Shown piece by piece: positions 1 to 11,607 of a stretch of 64,000 bases of DNA; within the stretch, counting starts at the first letter, position 1; every line of letters starts with the position of its first letter. Location of the stretch: contig JAULBX010022299.1 in NCBI GenBank assembly GCA_032358255.1, forward strand, positions 1 to 64,000. The letters run 5' to 3'. Below the pieces are notes generated by a model. It was given only the letters and a program-made list of their open reading frames with translations. It was not told where the DNA came from and made no database searches. Source of the stretch: Heterotrichella gracilis (lineage: Eukaryota; Sar; Xanthophyceae; Tribonematales; Xanthonemataceae). The translations under genes were made by a program, and so were the position numbers.

Positions 1-3000
1 CGGTGTGACTCGAATGCCTGGCTCCAAAGCTCCAAAGCTCCTAAAGCTCCACCTATACGGCGGGTGGGAGGGCTATCACCACACAGGCGCCACCCCCACG
101 GGGTTTGACTATGGCTGGGGGGGTCGCCTGGTGGTGTGCTCCCAGTACCACACATGGATGGTGACCAACAGACAGGGCATGGCGCAGCTGCATAAGCCAC
201 CGCCGCTGGCGCCAGGTGAGGCACATCCAAGACCCTAAACCCTAAATCTAAACCCTACTCCCTAGACCTGAACCCTACTCCTAAACCCTAAGCTGCATAA
301 GCCACACCACTGGCACCAGGTGAGGCGTAACTTACGTGTATGTAAACCACAGACCCTAGTCCTAAAACCCCAAACCCTAAGCCCTAGACCAACCGGCTGG
401 GCATGGTGCACCTGCATAAGCCACCACCACTGGCACCAGGTGAGGCACATCCAAAAACCCTAAACCCTAAGTCTTAAACCCTTCTCCCTAGACCTGCACT
501 TCACTCCTAAACGCTAAGCTGCATGAGTCATTACCGCTAGCACCAAGTGAGGTGCAATTGACGCATAAACCATCGACCCAAATGGTAAAAACCCTCAAAA
601 CCCTGAGCCCTACACCAACCGGCAGGGCATGGCGCTGTCACACAAGCCATCACTGCTGCCACGAAATACATTTGGTGAGGCGCAACTCACGTGTAAAACA
701 TAAACTCTACTCTAAACCCCTAAAATCCCTAAGCCTTAAATCAGCCGACAGGACATGGTGCAGATGCACAAGCCACCACCACGGGTGTCAGATGAGGGAG
801 ACCTTAGGGTTAACACAAGCACATAAAGGCCCTTGGTTCATTTACAGCTGCGGCTCCGCCAGCACACACACCTTGACTACTTTTGCCACCTTGCCTGTTC
901 ACGCCTCACCCACATTTCATGCACTATCCACCTTTGCACGCCCCTTTCCTCCTGCCCAACCCCTATCTCCCCACCCACACACCCACCCCCCTTCTGCTGT
1001 AGACTCGGAGGGACGCACCTGCCGCTTCACACCCCCCACCCCCCACTCCACCCCCTACTCCACCCCCAGCCCCTCCACCACCATCATTGCCGAGGACACC
1101 CTCCGGAGGCTGTACGTGTGGGACACGGTGGGGGGGGTGGCAACCATTCTTGGTGACATTTGGGATTCTGGGTGGATGGGTGAGGGGTTCATTTACAGGA
1201 GCCTGCAGCCACATGTCAGCCCTGACGGTGCCACCGGTGTGGGGATTGCAGGGTTAGCGACGGGGATTCGGTGTTGGTCAGCTATGTTGGCTTTTTAATG
1301 TACTTTTTGGTAGCAACTTTCACTCATTTTATTTTGCTTGCAGAGACACACGGGCAAGTATTGATAGGCTAGTCCACGCGTGGCAACAGGAGTATCGTCT
1401 ACTGCCTCATGTCATGCCTCCAAATCATTTACAGCATCGTCGCATGCCACCAAATTATGGCAAATTCATGGGGAAATTGTAACATCTGTGTGTGTGTGCC
1501 CCAACGGCTGGTGCACAACGGTTGTGCCTGGCTGCCACCTGTGGTCGTTTCCTTTCTTCCTTTCGTTCTTCTTGTGACGCACATTGCTGCGCCTCTCCAA
1601 GTAAAAGTATTTCTCCATTACCCTCCTGCAGGGACCCACGCTGTGCTTCAGTCCAACCACAACTGGATGACAGGCCTGCAGCTGCACCTACTCCCCCTGC
1701 AGAGCCTGCAGCTGGGGAGGGAACCCGCATACGCCAGGCACCACGATGAGCATGCGGCAGGCAGAGATGGAAGGGGTGAGGGTCTCAGAGCCGTCGCGGA
1801 AACCCTAAGGTGCGACCACCACCAGGAGGAGAGGAGTTTATACATTGTGCTGCGAGCAGGGTAGGTCTCAGACAGGGGTATCGACCGTGTGCTCTTTAGT
1901 TATTTAGTCACATGCATTCCAGCAGTCAGTGGGAACATATTGGAAACAAGCACGATCAACTCATCGTCGCCGACTCACCTTTATCAATGTGCCTGTTTCA
2001 AGGACATGCAGCGTATGTAAATCGAATGTTTGTTTCTATCCCATGCAGGGATGGTGCTGGGGTGGACCGCGCACTGCGCCACCGAACCCAGCAGCTACTG
2101 GCCGCAGAAACCCCAGCTTCCAGCGCCCAGTCCTCCAAAACCCTAGCCACCACCACTCGCCTGCCTGCCGAGCTGCATGTGTTTCAGATGGGCACCACCA
2201 CCGACCCCCAGCTGAAGGGGCTCTCCAGGGCCCTGGATGAGGCGCAGGGCTCTAGGATTTTCACTAGGGTTGTGCTCCACGACGAGGCTGCGCATGTGGG
2301 CAATGGGTCCCTGCGGGTGCACCCGGATGGCTGGCACAGGTGGGCAAAGCAGATGGGGTGGTGAGGCATGGTGATCTTCATGTGACCTGAGGTTGCACAA
2401 CAGCGTGCACATAATGCAGCCAGCACACCCCAACGTGTGGAATGCAGTGTACCTCATACTGGTGGTAGCAAAAAGCCTCCCATGAATGCGTTAATTATGA
2501 TATTTGATGAAGAATGGTTGCGTGTTGAGATCAAGAGGGTGTGAGCCATCCGAGGCGATGGTAAGGCAGTAACCCTGAACAGGATGAATAATAACCGTTA
2601 ACCATTGTCCAGAGACGACATTGACGAGGCACAGGCGGAGAAATTCATCCTCCCCTGGCACTACGCACAAACCCGCATCCCCCCAAAACCCCTGGAGGTC
2701 CCCAGGTGGTTCTGTGGCTGGTGGCCGCACTGGTTGGCCTGGCCCTGTGCACCAGTGGCCTCTGCCGAGCCTGAAGGGGCCAGCTTGAGCAACGTGTGGG
2801 ATGTCATGGTTGCTGCGTCAGACTGCCAGGCCAGCTCAAACAGTGTGCTGGCCAAGGGCGGCACCGGTGGTAAAAAAGCAAAAGAAGCAGATGTGGTTGA
2901 CGTTGATGTCAGCAACATTGCCAGCACACTCAACGGGGACAGCCAGCACAGCCTCGCAGCCATGGATGCAGACGAGGACCAAGGGGATGACAGCACCACT

Positions 3001-3837
3001 GCCAGCTTGGAATTCAGCCAACAGGGCAGGCAGCGGAGCCTAGCAGCAAGGGGGATGCGCGACCCTGAGACGAAATCACGCACCGGCGCCACCCAGGTGG
3101 CAGGTGGTACTGTCGGTGGCAGCGCTTGCGGGGGCGGGGCCCACTGGGGGCAGGGGAATACACATGCTGACGTGGCGGAGGGAGATTTGGTCCAGGTGGC
3201 AGCACTGGATTTTGGCGGCTGGCTGCGGGCGCATGTGAAACGGTGCGCCCACGTGTAGAATGCGTCCTTACGCTGCTTGTCTGGAATATGGAATATGATT
3301 ACCAGTAATGTGTACATCTGGCAAATAAAGAGCATTAATTAATTGAAATGTAATGACAATAGTTTAAATTCAATTTTTAAACATTCAGTTTTGTTTTTCT
3401 CAAAGTGTTAAAGCAGAACTGCACATTTTGGGCGACCGCGCTGCTGCAGCTCCATTCAATTTGGATGCAATTGATGGAGCATGTAGGCGTCAACTAGCAG
3501 TACACTGGCGCAGGGGGCGGGGTTTGCAGCTTGCTCTGTACAGAATCCCATCAGAAATCATGCCCTGCATAGATTTTGACCACCCACCGCCCTGACCGCA
3601 TCAGTGACCGCTGTCTCGCCTTGCAGGGGGGAGTATGTGTATATGGACATGGACCTGGGAGAGGGGAGGGAATTTCTGCTCCTGCGGGCGCTGCTGCACA
3701 GCCGCCACCTGGCGCTGGTCCACCACATGGATGTCACATGGCACCTGCAGCTTGCCTCCTGGCACCTGCCGCAGATATGGGAGAAGGTGCTTGCAGACGC
3801 CGGCATACGCTTCACTGCGCGGGTGGCGGAGGGCTAG
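1..3837 (+). CDS. Unidentified multi-exon gene, 5' end outside window; possible FkbM-type methyltransferase end
   Basis: The gene enters from the left edge. Supported pieces are an exon ending at 215 (donor after CCAG), 1003-1127, parts of 1345-1450 and 1630-1860 whose joins I cannot close, an exon from 2048 to about 2340 containing DEAAHVGNGSLRVHPDGWHR, and an exon starting at 2602 (RDDIDEAQAEKF). From there two ends are possible. The frame stays open to a stop at 3256-3258, or a donor after 2705 splices in phase to 3627-3837 (GEYVYMDMDLGEG, REFLLLRALLHSRHLALVHH, then MDVTWHL). The last exon resembles the C-terminal part of FkbM/Methyltransf_21 proteins, where a D-x-E-G motif precedes a hydrophobic helix and a VEWH-like strand; here the motif reads DLGEG. 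A TGTAA signal at 3349-3353 suits the first end. The enzyme assignment rests on that one exon and is tentative. Confidence 0.4.
165..805 (+). repeat. Six degraded tandem copies of an exon 3' end with its donor
   Basis: The end of the exon closing at 215 (ACCAACAGACAGGGCATGG through CTGGCGCCAG, then GTGAGG) recurs at about 289-335, 388-452, 520-556, 609-680 and 740-795. Each unit carries a decayed version of CAGCTGCATAAGCCACC and most keep a GTGAGG donor-like end. Several units are joined by CCCTAAACCCTAA-type sequence. Spacing is roughly 70-130 bp. All copies have the same orientation. Confidence 0.8.
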
Positions 3838-5834
3838 GGCAGCGGTGACTCCCTTGTGCAGTTGATCCGGATGCAGGGAGGCGATACCTGCGGGGGTGTC
3901 ACCGCCAGGCAGGGGGCTGGCCGGCATACTATGTATCTAGTAGAGCATGGCAGCAGGTGGTTGTGTGGGAACCAGAATGGAGCGTGGGTTCGGCAGCAGC
4001 AGTGAATTGCCATGCAAGTGGTAGCATACCTTGCGTGTGGGCTCTCCATGCACTGGTAAACGTGCATAATCTCTCAGTTTGCACCCTCCCAATTGACCCT
4101 ATCAGACATCCCAGGCCTTAGCCATTACGCACATGCTGTCATGGCGCTGTTCTGATCATTGGCCGTCAATGGCTAGTGGTGCACAGATGGAGTACGTGGT
4201 GCACAGATGGAGTACGCAGGATTCCACATCCATTTGAATTCCCCGTTAGTTGCAACAAGACAAATTGACACTGTCCCTTGCCGTTGCTGTTGACACCAAT
4301 TTCCTCTAGCGAGAGGTTGTTCCCTGGATGCGTGTGTGGGGCTGTTGCTACCTTGCAAGCTGTGCGTATTTTTTTTGCATCCCTGCCAACCCTAACCTAG
4401 GGCCTGTGCTTGCGCGGAATAGAGTTGCATGCCAGTGGGATGGCACTTGCCCTGGTGCTGTGTCATTGGTTGTAGCTGCTCATGCAGCAGGCCCACTTAC
4501 AGGTGCACCATGCAAGTGTGCTATCTGGTGACCACTCGAGGCTGCCACTCGGCGCTTAGCACAGATATTGAAGTGCAGCCAGGGGGTCCTGAGGTCACCT
4601 CGACGTTCAGGGGAAACTCAGCCTGCTTGAGCGCTGGCACGGTCCGGTAGTGTATCCACAAAGTAAACAAACAAATATTTTTGGGCATGTAGGGTTGACT
4701 GCTAATCTGGCTTATCGCCGAATTGCATGTTAAGTGAGCAATATTTATTTTTGGGTTCACGCGGAGCTTTTGCACTTATTAGGCAAACTTACAGGCAAAT
4801 GCTGCAGCAGCCCAGCCCCCAGCGGTATTTTGGGCACATGCATGGTACAATAAATTGGCGAGATTTACGGGAAATTTACTGTTGAAGAGGGGGATGACGA
4901 TGGGCCACGCCTACACCAATTGCAAGACTGTGTCGAGGAGGGCGTGTGTACAGTGGTTCTAACAACACTGAAACAAATGCATACCCTAATGCTGCTGTGC
5001 AACTACACTGGTACCTGTGAAAGGGCTTACACGGCACCGATGCATATGAGCATGTAGTTTGACACATATGCATGCATACACGACCTCAAATTTCCGCTTA
5101 CTTTGCGGCGGCGTGGTACAGTAAGTTGCCCAGATTTACGGGAAAAGTACTGTCGAAGAGGGAGGATGACGATGGGCCACGCCTACACCAATTGCAAGAC
5201 TGTGTCGAGGAGGGCGTGTGTACAGCGGTTCTAACATGACTAAAACGTCGTGCATACCCTAGTGCTGCTGCGCAACTACACTGGTAGTACAGAAAGGGCT
5301 TCCACGGCACCCATGCATATGAGCATGTAGTTTGACACATATGCATGCATACGCGACCCAGACTTCAATACTTTATTCCCCTTGCTAGCCCTTTTCGCCC
5401 AAGTCGAGGACAACCACTTTTTAAAGGGCTTTGGTTAAAGAGCACAACACGAGCAAAAGCTCGTCGACCGGTGCCCTCTGGACTGTTGCTGGTTAACGTG
5501 TAGCGTCTTGCACCGGGTCCAAGTGTTGACAACTTGTGTCGCGAGCTCTGGACTTTCTCACGAACCAATCGTTGCTGCCTGATCACAATTTCAAGACTTG
5601 TGCGGTATTTAATAGTATGAGGGCCTGGTCTGGTCGGTAGTGACAGCCAATTGGGCAATGTCGCATTGCTTGTGGGCATGCATGCATATGGACTAGCACC
5701 CATTGACCGCACAGCCCGTCCGCCGGCACTGCAAACCCCCAAAAACCATCCTTATGGCATATTATCGTGGTATTACACTATTGGGCGGTGCGGGTAGCGC
5801 CCTTCTGACGAGCTAGGTGGAGGCAAGGCGCGCC
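3838..5834. other. Intergenic stretch before MED22
   Basis: I see no convincing gene. It contains a 21-bp tandem pair built on GTGGTGCACAGATGGAGTAC near 4171-4212 and the direct repeat pair listed separately at 4843-5360. The remainder presumably holds the upstream gene's 3' flank and the MED22 promoter. A 125-codon open frame on the minus strand (5365-5742) has unremarkable composition and no recognisable motif. Confidence 0.5.
4843..5360. repeat. Tandem direct repeat, two units of about 245-268 bp
   Basis: Unit 1 (about 4843-5092) and unit 2 (about 5111-5355) share long blocks, including GATGACGATGGGCCACGCC, ACACCAATTGCAAGACTGTG and the ending TGACACATATGCATGCATAC. The match is close but not perfect, so the duplication is fairly young. 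No terminal inverted repeats or coding capacity are visible. Confidence 0.85.
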
Positions 5835-8068
5835 ATGCAGCAACAGGTGAGGCCGCACCCCCCCCACACCCTCCCTCGACCAAGCGCATATATAGAACGG
5901 GTGGGCTCTGGATTGGGGAATTCATTGAATGTTTAGTTTTAACTCCGTGCCCCTCACTTTGAAGCTGCCATGGCAGGGCGCATCACCAGTGCCGCGGGAG
6001 GGCAATGATTATCAGTGATGTACGCAACTCCCCCTGGTGATGTACTTAACGAAAAAGCAGCAAGGTGCCCCTCCCAGGGACGTTCTTAAATATCAAACCA
6101 CCCAATAACCACCCTGAGCCGCAGTGGATTCGTCAACGAACCCTCTTCCATTATTCTGATCGGGCTGTGTGGGGTGTGCAGGCTGAGGCCGACATTGCTT
6201 CCCTTGCCGAGAACTTTGCCAACCTTGTGAGGGCGGCTCGGCTGAGGGACGAGGGGGAGGACACGCAGCGAGGGCAGGTGGGGAGCGTGTAGGGTGTAGG
6301 GTGTAGGGTGTAGCCCCCTAAGTATAATCTGGATAAACCCTACATTAGATTTCGGGAGTAGAATTGGGAAACCTTACAGGCGGGGACCACAATGGGCTTA
6401 GTGTTGAGTGTTGAGTGTTTAAGGGTTAGTGCTAGGGATCTGGACCAAACCTAAACCCTATGAACGCCCCATGAGTATATTCACACCCAAAACCCTTCTG
6501 CACAGAAGCGGCGCGTGCCGGATGAAGAGGTGCTGGCCATCCAGGCTGAAAAGCTTCCTCAAGCCATACTGTAACCCTCGTCAACCCTCACCACAACACC
6601 TGCATGCCCATAAATCTTCATCAAATCAATATTGCTATCTACACTCCCCTATCGCTAGCTCGAAAGCGGATAGGGGAGTAAAAATCTACCCTACCCGCCC
6701 ACACAACCCTAAACCCTAGCAAAACCCTTGTGCGCAGGAGCGGCGCGTGCCCGGTGAGATGCTGGCTGTCCAGGCAGAGAAGGTGGTCCTCAGTGCGCGC
6801 AGCCTGCTGGGGGTGGTCGAGGAGCTCAAGAGGAATGCGCTGGTCAACGACTGCAGGGGAAGGAACGCACAGGTGGGTTTAGGGGCCTTGGTGGTCAAGT
6901 CGGGGTACATGCGGGTGAGTGCACAGGTGGATCAAGGGTGGGGGCATCGCAGCCCAGGGGGGTGGCAGTGTGCGCATGCATGCACACTGTGGATCAGCGC
7001 ACGCAGCCTGTTTGGGGTGGTGGAGGAGATCAAGAGGAACGCGCTGGCCAAAGACTGCATGGGGAGGAACGCACAGGTGTATAAAATGTCACTGGTGGAT
7101 CAGTGCACAGGCGGATCAAGGTTGGGCGCATCACAGCATAGGTGATTGGGGGTGTGCACACGAATGCACAATGTGGATCTGCGTGCGCAGCCTGCTGGGG
7201 GTTGTTGAGGAGCTCAAGAGAATGCGCTGGACAACGACTGCAGGGGGAGGAACGCACAGGTGGGTGGGGTCAGTAGCACACAGGCGGATCACTGCACAGG
7301 TGGATCGATGCATAGACCTATTACAGCACAGGTGGACTGGTGCTGGCACATATCTGCGAGCACAGCCTGCTGGGTGTGATGGAGGAGAGGGGTGCGATGA
7401 TTGGTGACTGCAGGGGAGGGAATGCATAGGTGGGACCAGATGCGACCCATTGCATCCTGAGGGCCTGCTTTGCGCTCCAGCTGACCCCAGGGTAATCTTT
7501 CTCTATGACTCCAGCTTGACACCACATGTGCCATGCCTGCTAGGTGGATGCCTCCCAGGCTGCACATCGTGAAGGGTTGGAGGGGGCCACACACGCGCTG
7601 CAGAGGCTACAGGCGCAGACGGCGCACATGCTGCAGGTAGGAGGCAGGGCATGGTAATTGCGAGGGTTTGTTTTTGCTGGAAGGGGCGGGGTTGGGCATC
7701 CGGGGTCCCTGTGTATTGGGCTGTTTGAGCTATTTAGGGCCTAGGTTCGTAACCGCATGGTTGCCCTTACAGCCTATAGAGGTTGGCACATGATGGCGTG
7801 GTGTGGTTAACGAAGGGTGGAAACAGTGCGTTCTCGGCCAACGTGTGTTCGCTTGCATCGCCAGCACGCATGCGCATGCCCATGCCACGTCAATCAGTGA
7901 GTCACGCGCTGGTTTGTGGTGCCATGGCAGGAGGTGCAAGGGGAGTACTACTCGTCCACACAAGCAGGGGAGGAGGGACTCCCGCAGCCCCCTCAGGCCC
8001 CTCCCCAGGCCCACCCGCTCGCTCCCCTGCAGAAGGAGCTCATGGCTCTCACTCCAGCCAACCGATGA
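5835..8068 (+). CDS. MED22: Mediator complex subunit 22 (MED22/Surf5-like)
   Basis: Five exons join in phase 0 throughout: 5835-5846, 6182-6277, 6738-6872, 7544-7636 and 7931-8068, giving 157 residues, close to plant MED22. Residues 5-36 (EADIASLAENFANLVRAARL) match the conserved N-terminal helix of the family, residues about 45-80 (LLGVVEELKRNALVND) the second helix, and the last exon carries the EYYSS motif seen at the end of plant MED22. The protein is a small helical subunit of the Mediator head module, linking transcription factors to RNA polymerase II. The 12-nt first exon (MQQQ) is chosen because it supplies an ATG, a donor and the right phase; it is the weakest part. Introns contain several partial copies of exon 3. 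TGTAA signals lie at 8546 and 8562. Confidence 0.88.
6506..7429 (+). repeat. Partial copies of MED22 exon 3 on both sides of the real exon
   Basis: The real exon 3 is 6738-6872. Its 5' part with acceptor is copied upstream at 6506-6563 (AAGCGGCGCGTGCC). Its 3' part with donor is copied three times downstream, ending at 7076, 7259 and 7429, spaced 204, 183 and 170 bp apart. The first downstream copy (6996-7076) still reads openly (SARSLFGVVEEIKRNALAKD) for 27 codons and keeps a GT donor. The next lacks one base relative to exon 3 and is out of frame, and the last is shortened. None has an acceptor that would keep the frame. Confidence 0.9.
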
Positions 8069-9203
8069 CCGGCCAGCTGGTGCCAACACCAATACCCTAC
8101 AGTAGGGTCCATGCTGGTGAACCCTTTGACTCTACGTCACTCAGGGATGCCCTTGTTTCTGTTTATAGGTCAGTGATCAGGGACTCACCTTTGGCGAGCA
8201 GCCTTAGCACCTCACAGCATCCAAACTGCATGGAAGCCACCCCGTGCAAAGCACTCTCATTTTGGTTTGCATGCTCTCGTGTCTCGTTCCCTTGTTCCAT
8301 TCCTTTTCAAAGTGTGCACTCTCAAATTTGATAGTCCTTCAGTGTGCTAATTTAGCTAATTTCCCCCAGCAACCAGCCATCAGGTGCTGTGGAGTTCCGC
8401 CGCGCCTTCCCGTATTTGTTTTGTGAATTTTAGTCTTGCCTTCACCGTATTTCCATGTTGTATTATTCCACCTTGGTGTGTGCACTTTAAAGCAATTGCA
8501 ACCATTTGTGTCCTCAATTGGTGGGCTAGCTTTGTATGCAGCCTTTGTAATACACAACTCTTGTAATGGACAACTCAAGTTGGCCCGAGAAGTACCGAGC
8601 GATGTCACATCACCCAAGGCTTGTGGGATTTTGAGCCTTGTGTTGCATGACATCAAGGCCACGTGATGAGACGAGTAGCCTGGCGGCTGGGAAGACCGCA
8701 CTTTGTGCAGCGACCACTCGTTCCACGGTGGATGTAATGTGGGCAACCAAATTGGATGGCCTGATGCTGTCTGTGCGTGAAAGTTGAACGTGAGCAGACA
8801 TGGCTTGCATAGCCATATTTGATTGGCAAATTTGCATGTAAAGGGCTGCTTTGGGTCAAGACCCTGTGGACACGCCCCAGATGCACCATTCCTTCAGCAA
8901 TTCTACAACCCTGGCGAGGGTTTCAGAATACATCCTACTGCCCTGCATATCTGGGTCCAGCTGGTCAGCCAAGTGGATGCTCAAGCTTTATGTTGTAGAA
9001 GAGTTCGCAAACGTGTGAAGACTGCCGCGCACTGACTAGTCGGAAAGCCTGCAAAAATCTTCAGCCAGTGTCCCCTTCCTGTGTCACCATGTGCCTTTGA
9101 ACCACGCCCATAGTTGGCAACACACAGGTGACATTGCACCTGAGGTTGAAGCAATTACACTAGATTTCGCGTAGGGTAAGTTGCAGCCGCCTGACGTGCA
9201 AGC
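8069..9203. other. MED22 3' flank and F-box promoter region
   Basis: The stretch holds the likely MED22 3' UTR, ending near the TGTAA motifs at 8546-8566, followed by sequence with no persuasive coding potential on either strand. The F-box gene begins at its right edge. Confidence 0.5.
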
Positions 9204-10647
9204 ATGCAGCTTCCAGTCCAGAGCCGTGGCAAGCATGGGGCTGAGCCCCCGGCAGAAATCCCCTCTGGAGGTGCCAGCAGCAGCGATAGCCAGCCTCCGG
9301 CGCCCCTCCTGTGGAACCTGCCCGACGGGGTGTTGGAGGAAGTGCTTGCAAAGCTTGCTGGGGCAGACCTGGTGCAGACCAGCCAGGTTGGTGGTGACGC
9401 ACATATGCATGCATATGCGCACATGCATGCATGCAGAGTATCCCGGAAGCACACAAGGGCATTTTTCTTGGAGCCTTTTCTGCTTACGTGAAGGAAAAAT
9501 ATGATAAGACCTGCTAAAATAAGCACGCTGCCTTACTTGCGTGACCTGCCTACGGCATGGTTCCTTGTAGTTGTGCGTATGCTTACCCGCCAAGCGCCTG
9601 TGATTTGCTGTGAGTGCCTTGCCTGTCTGTGATATTCCGCATATATGCTGCATTTTGTGAAAATCCTGCACAGTCAAACAAAAGCGCAAACCCCGACCAG
9701 CTAGTCCAAAACCCTTGACCTGAGACCCTGAACCCTACAACCCTACAGGACGTTGGGACTCTTAAACCTAAACCCACAACACGTGAATTAACGTCAAAGG
9801 AATTCCGCACCCCCTGGGTGCCTGACACCCTGTCGGCGCACCAATGCAAAACCCTAAACCCTACACACCAAACCCTAAACCCCCGGCGCAGGTGTGCACC
9901 CGCTTTGCCCGTGCAGCCGAGGTGGGGTTCCAGCGGCTGTGCCAGCACCACCGGTGGGCCTTCCCTCGCCACCCCCGCGGCCAGCTGTCGCAAGTGATGC
10001 AGCACCCCTGGCGGGCGCTGTACAGGTGGGTGGGGTGGGGTGGGGTGGGGGCGCAGCAGGCAAAACCCTGGGACAAAACCCTCCACTGGGGTACATGCTA
10101 CGAAACTCTCCCCTGGGGTGCACTGGGAAACATATTCAGTCCCTGCTGCACCACTGCCCTGGCATGATCACACCTAGATGATAGCCTGTTGGTGACACTT
10201 GGCGCCAGCTTTCAAAGCTGGCCTCGGCATCAGCCACAGTCTGTATCTGCAGCCCCCGGTGGCACCATCCCATGCCCAACCCCTTCCCACACCTACCCAT
10301 GCACTCACACAGCACTCCCGCCCAAGTGCGCACTTGCCCCCCACCCACACCCACACACTGCATCACCCCCACCCGTCCAACCCCATTCACTTAAATCACG
10401 TGTGAACCCTGTGCGCAGGCAGCACGCATGCTGCATGTGCGGCGGGGTGGGCGAGTTCCCGCTGCGCAGGGGCCACAGCTCGTGCGACAACTCCAAGCGG
10501 GGCCTCATCTGCGTGCAGTGCGTGCGCAGCGAGGGCGCGCAGAGGGTGCTGGTGGAGCACCGCATGCGGGTAGACCTTATTGGGGTCACGGGCAAGAAGC
10601 TGCTGCGCAAAAACTCCAAGCTGGGCAAATCGCTGGGATACCAATAG
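9204..10647 (+). CDS. F-box protein with Cys-rich C-terminal region
   Basis: Three exons, 9204-9386, 9892-10025 and 10419-10647, join in phases 0 and 2 to give 181 residues. An F-box spans about residues 35-75: PLLWNLPDGVLEEVLAKLAG followed by VCTRFARAAE, the usual LP-x-ELL and VCK/R pattern. Such proteins use the F-box to bind SKP1 and act as substrate receptors of SCF ubiquitin ligases. The last exon has a possible zinc site, CCMCGG near residue 110, then a lone SCD, then LICVQC, followed by a basic tail (GKKLLRKNSKLGKSLGY). The spacing faintly recalls an XPA-type zinc ribbon, but I cannot assign it. Substrate unknown. A TGTAA motif at 10820 is the likely poly(A) signal. Confidence 0.75.
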
Positions 10648-11607
10648 GGGGGATTGCAATTGGGATTGCATAGGTGGAGCATGGTTGGAGTGGTTGATTG
10701 GGGTTGACGTAGGTATTCTAGGTAGGGAGAAGGGGTCTGGTTGGCTGCTATTATGCTGATGCTGCTTGCTGCTGTTTTGGTTTGGCAGGGTATGTGCTGG
10801 TGCTACCGCAGGGTTAACCTGTAAGAAATAATTGACATCCAGCCAATATTTGAGAAAATAACAAAACGTTTATTTTTGGGGTGGTTTGAAATCGCACGAT
10901 TCAGGGACATGGTGCAAAAATATGTTGTAGTGTGCCTGGGCACTGGCTGTTAGATTTTTTGTTGTTGCTCCATGCGCCAATCTCTTCAAACCCGGATTCC
11001 AAATCTGCTGCGCCCCGCTGGGCCATGCCATGCAGCTTTCACCATTCACTAATGTGTTATCACTTATGGGGTTGGTGGTTGTAAAGGCCTGGATTTGAAA
11101 GGGTGTCGTACTTGTTCAGTTTTGTCAGTATGATGTAGATACTGGCGGGTTTGTACTGTCCCCACCGCAACCCTCCAAAGCCACACCAGTCACCAAGGGG
11201 AGCAGTATATTGCAATGCAGTACACAACCTGTCCAGAATGTCACCTTCTCCTGTCCCACAGTTTTACATACGTTGCAAGTTTTGAAAGTAATCAAAACTG
11301 TCTCACGTTCGATAAGATGCAATAGGTGCACTTATCTCTTCCTGTTAATGCGAAAACATTGCTCTCATAGCGACCAAATGCATGCATAGCGATAGCACAG
11401 TTTTAACGTGCAAATATAGGCACGATCACCTGGAACCCACGTCTTGAAAGAAGCCTACTTTTCAGGACGCCAACATAGCGAGACATATCGTGGTAGCAAC
11501 GTCAACTTGGCAACTTTCAGTGACATCTTGAACTATACACTGCAACTCTGACCGCTTGCTGCTGTCTTCAGCTTGGGTTCGAGTCTTTTATTAGCATGTA
11601 GGCAAGG
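10648..11607. other. F-box 3' flank and DCLRE1A-like promoter region
   Basis: No gene is visible. A TGTAA motif at 10820-10824 probably ends the F-box transcript. The sequence then becomes AT-richer up to the start codon at 11608; no clear promoter element can be called. Confidence 0.5.

Noticed and set aside
4876-5346. Two similar minus-strand frames starting MHMCQTTCSYA
   Set aside because: They only reflect the tandem direct repeat; no other sign of coding.
5365-5742. 125-codon minus-strand frame upstream of MED22
   Set aside because: No motif or splice context; probably promoter or repeat-derived sequence.
11560-11600. GGTTCGAGTC resembling a tRNA T-arm
   Set aside because: No acceptor stem, D-arm or anticodon arm can be paired around it.
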